NCBI GenBank assembly: GCA_030770535.1
Contig: JASVEC010000120.1
Coordinates: forward strand, 1 to 47,347
Length of the DNA stretch: 47,347 nucleotides
Source of the DNA: Batkoa obscura
Lineage: Eukaryota > Entomophthoromycota > Entomophthoromycetes > Entomophthorales > Batkoaceae
Direction: 5' to 3'
In this document: positions 43,844 through 47,347 of the stretch, piece after piece
How positions within the stretch are numbered: the first letter of the stretch is position 1
Layout: every line of letters begins with the position of its first letter
The notes under the pieces: generated by a model
What the model was told of the DNA's origin: nothing
The model's input: only the letters and a program-made list of their open reading frames with translations
Database searches by the model: none
Program-made: the position numbers and the translations under genes

Positions 43844-44422
43844 AAAATAGATTTTATTGAATATAAATAAAAATTTGAAATATTTAAATAATATTAGAAA
43901 GCGTTTAATTATTAGCAGGCATTCATTTGATTATTAACATTCTAGCTGAGCTAGTTTAAATTCAATATTATATAAAAATGATTATAATATATCGAAGTAA
44001 TAGTTTGCTCACAAGCAAGTATGCACATAATTAGTTTAACTTGTTCCTTAAGTTGGTATCGTTAAATTTCGATGCTTGCCCCACTGAAAGATAATCCAAT
44101 AATCAGATTTAAAAGTTAGCTCGGGTCAGGTTTGATTGGTCGATCTAAAAACGACGCTCGTTTGGATAGATGATCGTAAATTTTAAGTTAAAATTAAGTA
44201 AGTTAAAAGTGAAAGTTTATTTTGTTTAGGTAATAGTTAGATCATGTATAACTATATAAACTAATATATTGATAGAAAGTGGTAGCAAATTAAGCAAATT
44301 AAGTAATTATTATAATATTGGTATGCGATTTGAAAGCTGGTTTTAAGTTAAGTTGGAAACTAATAAGTTGAAAATAATAAAGTATCTTATTTTTATTTTT
44401 ACTTAAATTATATTTTAAAAAA
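43844..44422. promoter_or_regulatory. Upstream region of wc-1 with GATCGA-like sites
   Basis: The 3' part of this gap is the wc-1 promoter. A locally less A+T-rich block (44040-44180) contains TCGATC at 44140-44145 (GATCGA on the other strand) and GATAGATGATCG at 44165-44176. GATCGA is the core reported for White Collar complex binding in Neurospora, so autoregulation is possible. This is inference from short motifs. Confidence 0.35.
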
Positions 44423-46771
44423 ATGAATTTACAGAATGATGAGATAAGTTTTAGTGAGGGAAAGGATGTCTTAAAATGTGCCAAACAAGATATAAGTATG
44501 GCTAATGACATTAAACAACAGCCTATTAAAACCATCATAAATGAAGTACAGTTCAATGACTTATTAAATGTAATGCAGTATTTACCCATTAATAATTCGT
44601 ATCAACCAAATTTGTTTAACTATGACTTTTTAAATAATACACCTAATAATAATATGAACAATAATAATAGTGATTCGCTTCAATATAACAACGATTACTG
44701 TTTTAATCCATTTATTAATGATATAAATATGAGTATGGCAATGGCTACCAATCCATTTTATAATCTTGTAAATAGTTTAACAGATACTACGAGCATTGAT
44801 TTCAATAATAATAATAATACCAGTAATATCTCTACTAATAGCATTATTGATATCGGCAGCAACAGTAACATTTTAGATACAGCTACAAACAATATAATAC
44901 ACAAAGGTAGTAATTCACCATACCAAGTAATATATTCTGGAAGTGGATTCGATTTGTTACAGATTTTAAATAAAGTAATAAATCGACCAAGCCCCTTGAT
45001 TAAATTGGGACCTGTAGATATGGACTGTGCTTTTATAGTTGTTGATGCTTTAAAGTTTGATTTTCCAATCATTTATTCTTCGCCTTCCTTTGAAAAATTA
45101 ACCGGATATGCACCCAATGAAATTCTTGGACGCAATTGTCGATTCTTACAAGCCCCTAATGGCCATGTTACTTTGGGGTCAAGAAGAAGATATACAGATA
45201 ATAATGCAGTTCATTGTATTAAATCAAGTGTTAATAATTTAAAAGAATATCAAATATCTATCTTAAATTATAAAAAAGACGGAACTCCTTTTTTGAATTT
45301 AATTAGTATTATTCCAGTTTATGAAAATGAGCGTATACGCTATTTTGTTGGATTCCAAGCGGATGTTGTAGCTAAAACTGCTATACCTTTAGGTACCAAA
45401 TATGGTTATGAGGGTGCTAATGATACTTCTGTCAATACTTACAAATTACAGCAGTATAAACAGCCAAGTGTCAACCTTAAAGAACATTTACTTGATACTT
45501 CTGTAATGAACAATTCAAGCGATGCAGATAATATAGATATCAATCAATTATTATTGGATAATTCTCCCGATTTAATTCAAGTATTAAGCATCAAAGGCAT
45601 CTTTCTATACGTTTCTACGAATAGTATTGACTTGATAGGCTATCCAAATCAACAATTAATTGGACGTCCAATATCTACTATTTGTCATCCAGCAGATTTA
45701 ATACCGTTGACGAGGGAGCTTAAAGAATGCAGTATTAATGAAAAACCCTTTTCTTTGATTTACAGAATTAAAGATGGGCGGAATAACCAATATTTGTGGA
45801 TGGAATCGGAAGGCAAATTGCATGCTGATTCAGCAAAAGGAAGAAGATGCATTATATTAAGTAGCAGGGTACGTGAATTATATCAGATACCCAAAAGTGT
45901 GATTGAAAATTACGGGGGCTTAAATGAAGAAAGTGTTTGGTTTAAATTATCTCTAAGAGGCCTTATTTTATATGTAACAAATAATTCCTATAATATACTT
46001 GGGAAGGAAAGTGAGTGCTTATTAGGCTCCTCCTTTTATCAGTTTTTTGAACCTAATTCCACCTTATTCCTTAGTAATGCCTTAGATACAATTACTAATG
46101 GAAATAATCATATAGCATGTTCTTTAGAGCATGAGTTTGTATCTAAAAAGGGGAAATTACAATTGATGAGTTATTTTTATTCCAATTCCTTTAGTAATAA
46201 AGATCAACTCCAGTTTATATTATGTCAAATTAAAGTTAAAAAGCAAGGCGAAATGGAGTTACCTGCAATGATGTTTAATAACAATGCTTATAATGAGAAT
46301 GATAGTTTGTTCCCATACTTAAATTGTACTTATTCATCGTCCTGGCAATATGAAATCCATCAACTTAGAAACGCCAATAAAAAACTTGAGGAACAGATTG
46401 AAGAGTGTTTAAGTAAAAAGCAGTCATTTAAAAAAGTAAGTTGTAGCTAATAATCGCAATAATAGACAATAATAATATCTATTTATCTAGTTGAAAACAA
46501 GCAAAAATAAGTCTCGAATCTGCCATAATTGCCATCGTACCCAATCTCCAGAATGGCGTAAAGGTCCTGATGGGCCTAAAACTCTATGTAACTCATGTGG
46601 ATTAAGTAAGTTATTTTTGTTATTTTATTTTGATATTAAATCTAGCTTTTAGAATATGCAAAATCCCAATCACCTTACAAAAGCAGATCAAGTACTTCTA
46701 CGGATACTAGTAGTAATAGTGGCCATGATTCATTTCATCCTTCTTATTCTAGTTCTTCGAATAGTCCATAA
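44423..46771 (+). CDS. wc-1: White Collar-1 blue-light photoreceptor and GATA transcription factor
   Basis: Three exons: 44423-46435, 46491-46605 and 46653-46771; introns 55 and 47 nt; 748 residues. WC-1 binds FAD through its LOV domain and, with WC-2, activates light-induced genes. The LOV domain (about 197-316) has GRNCRFLQ with the adduct-forming Cys239, the fungal-type long loop ([20 protein letters not shown]), [19 protein letters not shown] and Gln312 in FVGFQADV, so it should be photoactive. PAS-B is about 375-485 and PAS-C about 502-605. A short coiled segment and then a GATA zinc finger of CX2CX18CX2C type follow (Cys682, 685, 704, 707; [19 protein letters not shown]). A Ser-rich tail ends the protein. 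The N-terminus is Asn-rich instead of the poly-Gln of Neurospora WC-1. Confidence 0.96.
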
Positions 46772-47347
46772 GAAATATTTGAGTCATATTTTGAAGTCAT
46801 TAGTGCTAAACTATTTTTAAAAATGTGTAGTTTGAGTTTATTTTGTATATTTAAGCCAAAGATTAAGCCAGAATTTTTAATTGAAATCCCATGCTTTTTA
46901 AAATATAAGATGTTCTATTTATTAAAAATTATATTATCTGTTAAGATTATTGAGTTTTTTATTTGAAATTTAATGTTTAGTCTAACAAATTTTTAGTTTT
47001 AGATATATTTGGGTAAGTTTAAAAGCTCAGTTAAAATTAAATCTTCCAATTATACTTGTACATTTAATATTAGCAATTTTTTAAGAAACTAATAAGACTG
47101 ATCAGAAAAATGTTCCAACATGTATTATTAAGCAAAAAAGTAAATCTTTTTATAGCACTTGGTTCAAATTTTGCTCAATTCTGATTTTTAGCAAAAATCG
47201 CAAATTAACACTCCAAGTTTTTAAATTAACCCATTTTTGAACCCTTGTTTTATGTTTTATAGCTTTGGGCTAGACTGATCTATTTTTAGTAATGTCATTT
47301 TGGGAAAAAAATTATTCTTGAATTTAACATTTTCAATCTCATGTTTT
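46772..47347. other. Downstream of wc-1, nothing recognised
   Basis: A+T-rich DNA to the window end with no open frame or repeat of the families seen above. Confidence 0.35.

Overview
The window is nuclear DNA of a very A+T-rich fungus. Nearly all predicted introns are short (about 42-57 nt) GT-AG introns, several with a TACTAA/TTAAT-like branch site. The genes are eukaryotic and several are fungal in type: a White Collar-1 photoreceptor, a Hal4/Sat4-type kinase, Mak21, Nop58, Utp15 and TM9SF3. A truncated globin, a plant-like enoyl-CoA isomerase with a PKL end and two basic-helix-loop-helix (bHLH) paralogues suggest an early-diverging lineage (Mucoromycota or Zoopagomycota). That placement is inference; no rRNA or other marker gene is present.

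Layout. 1-3465: mobile-element graveyard, mainly copies of a DNA transposon called element B here, with miniature elements (MITEs) and one solo LTR inserted. 3886-4482: truncated hemoglobin (-). 6308-7198: enoyl-CoA isomerase (+), convergent with an unrecognised five-exon gene at 7251-8047 (-). 8947-10013: three-KH RNA-binding protein (+). 10431-12237: TM9SF3 (+). 12767-14332: cytochrome P450 (-). 15005-17373: a reversed copy of element B cut up by four MITEs and a solo LTR. 18183-20745: two-exon orphan gene (-). 21154-22774: MITEs, a solo LTR and the best-preserved 3' half of element B. 23072-26785: Mak21/CEBPZ (+). 27085-27693: bHLH factor (-). 28998-30663: Nop58 (-). 31200-34020: dense MITE field plus a solo LTR. 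35792-37126: protein kinase (+). 37361-39334: MITEs, a solo LTR and an exon-like scrap. 41055-41681: second bHLH factor (+). 42149-43843: Utp15 (+). 44423-46771: White Collar-1 (+).

Functionally, Mak21 (60S assembly), Nop58 (box C/D snoRNP) and Utp15 (90S/SSU processome, Pol I) all serve ribosome biogenesis but are scattered and not co-oriented. The two bHLH proteins have nearly the same basic region and are paralogues. The strongest unusual signal is the repeat system. A roughly 100-bp MITE occurs in more than 20 copies, has a TA target duplication proven at two empty sites, and shares its outermost TIR bases with element B. Element B has an unusual CxxC-containing transposase. These elements insert repeatedly into one another, and solo LTRs with 4-bp target duplications sit inside the MITEs.
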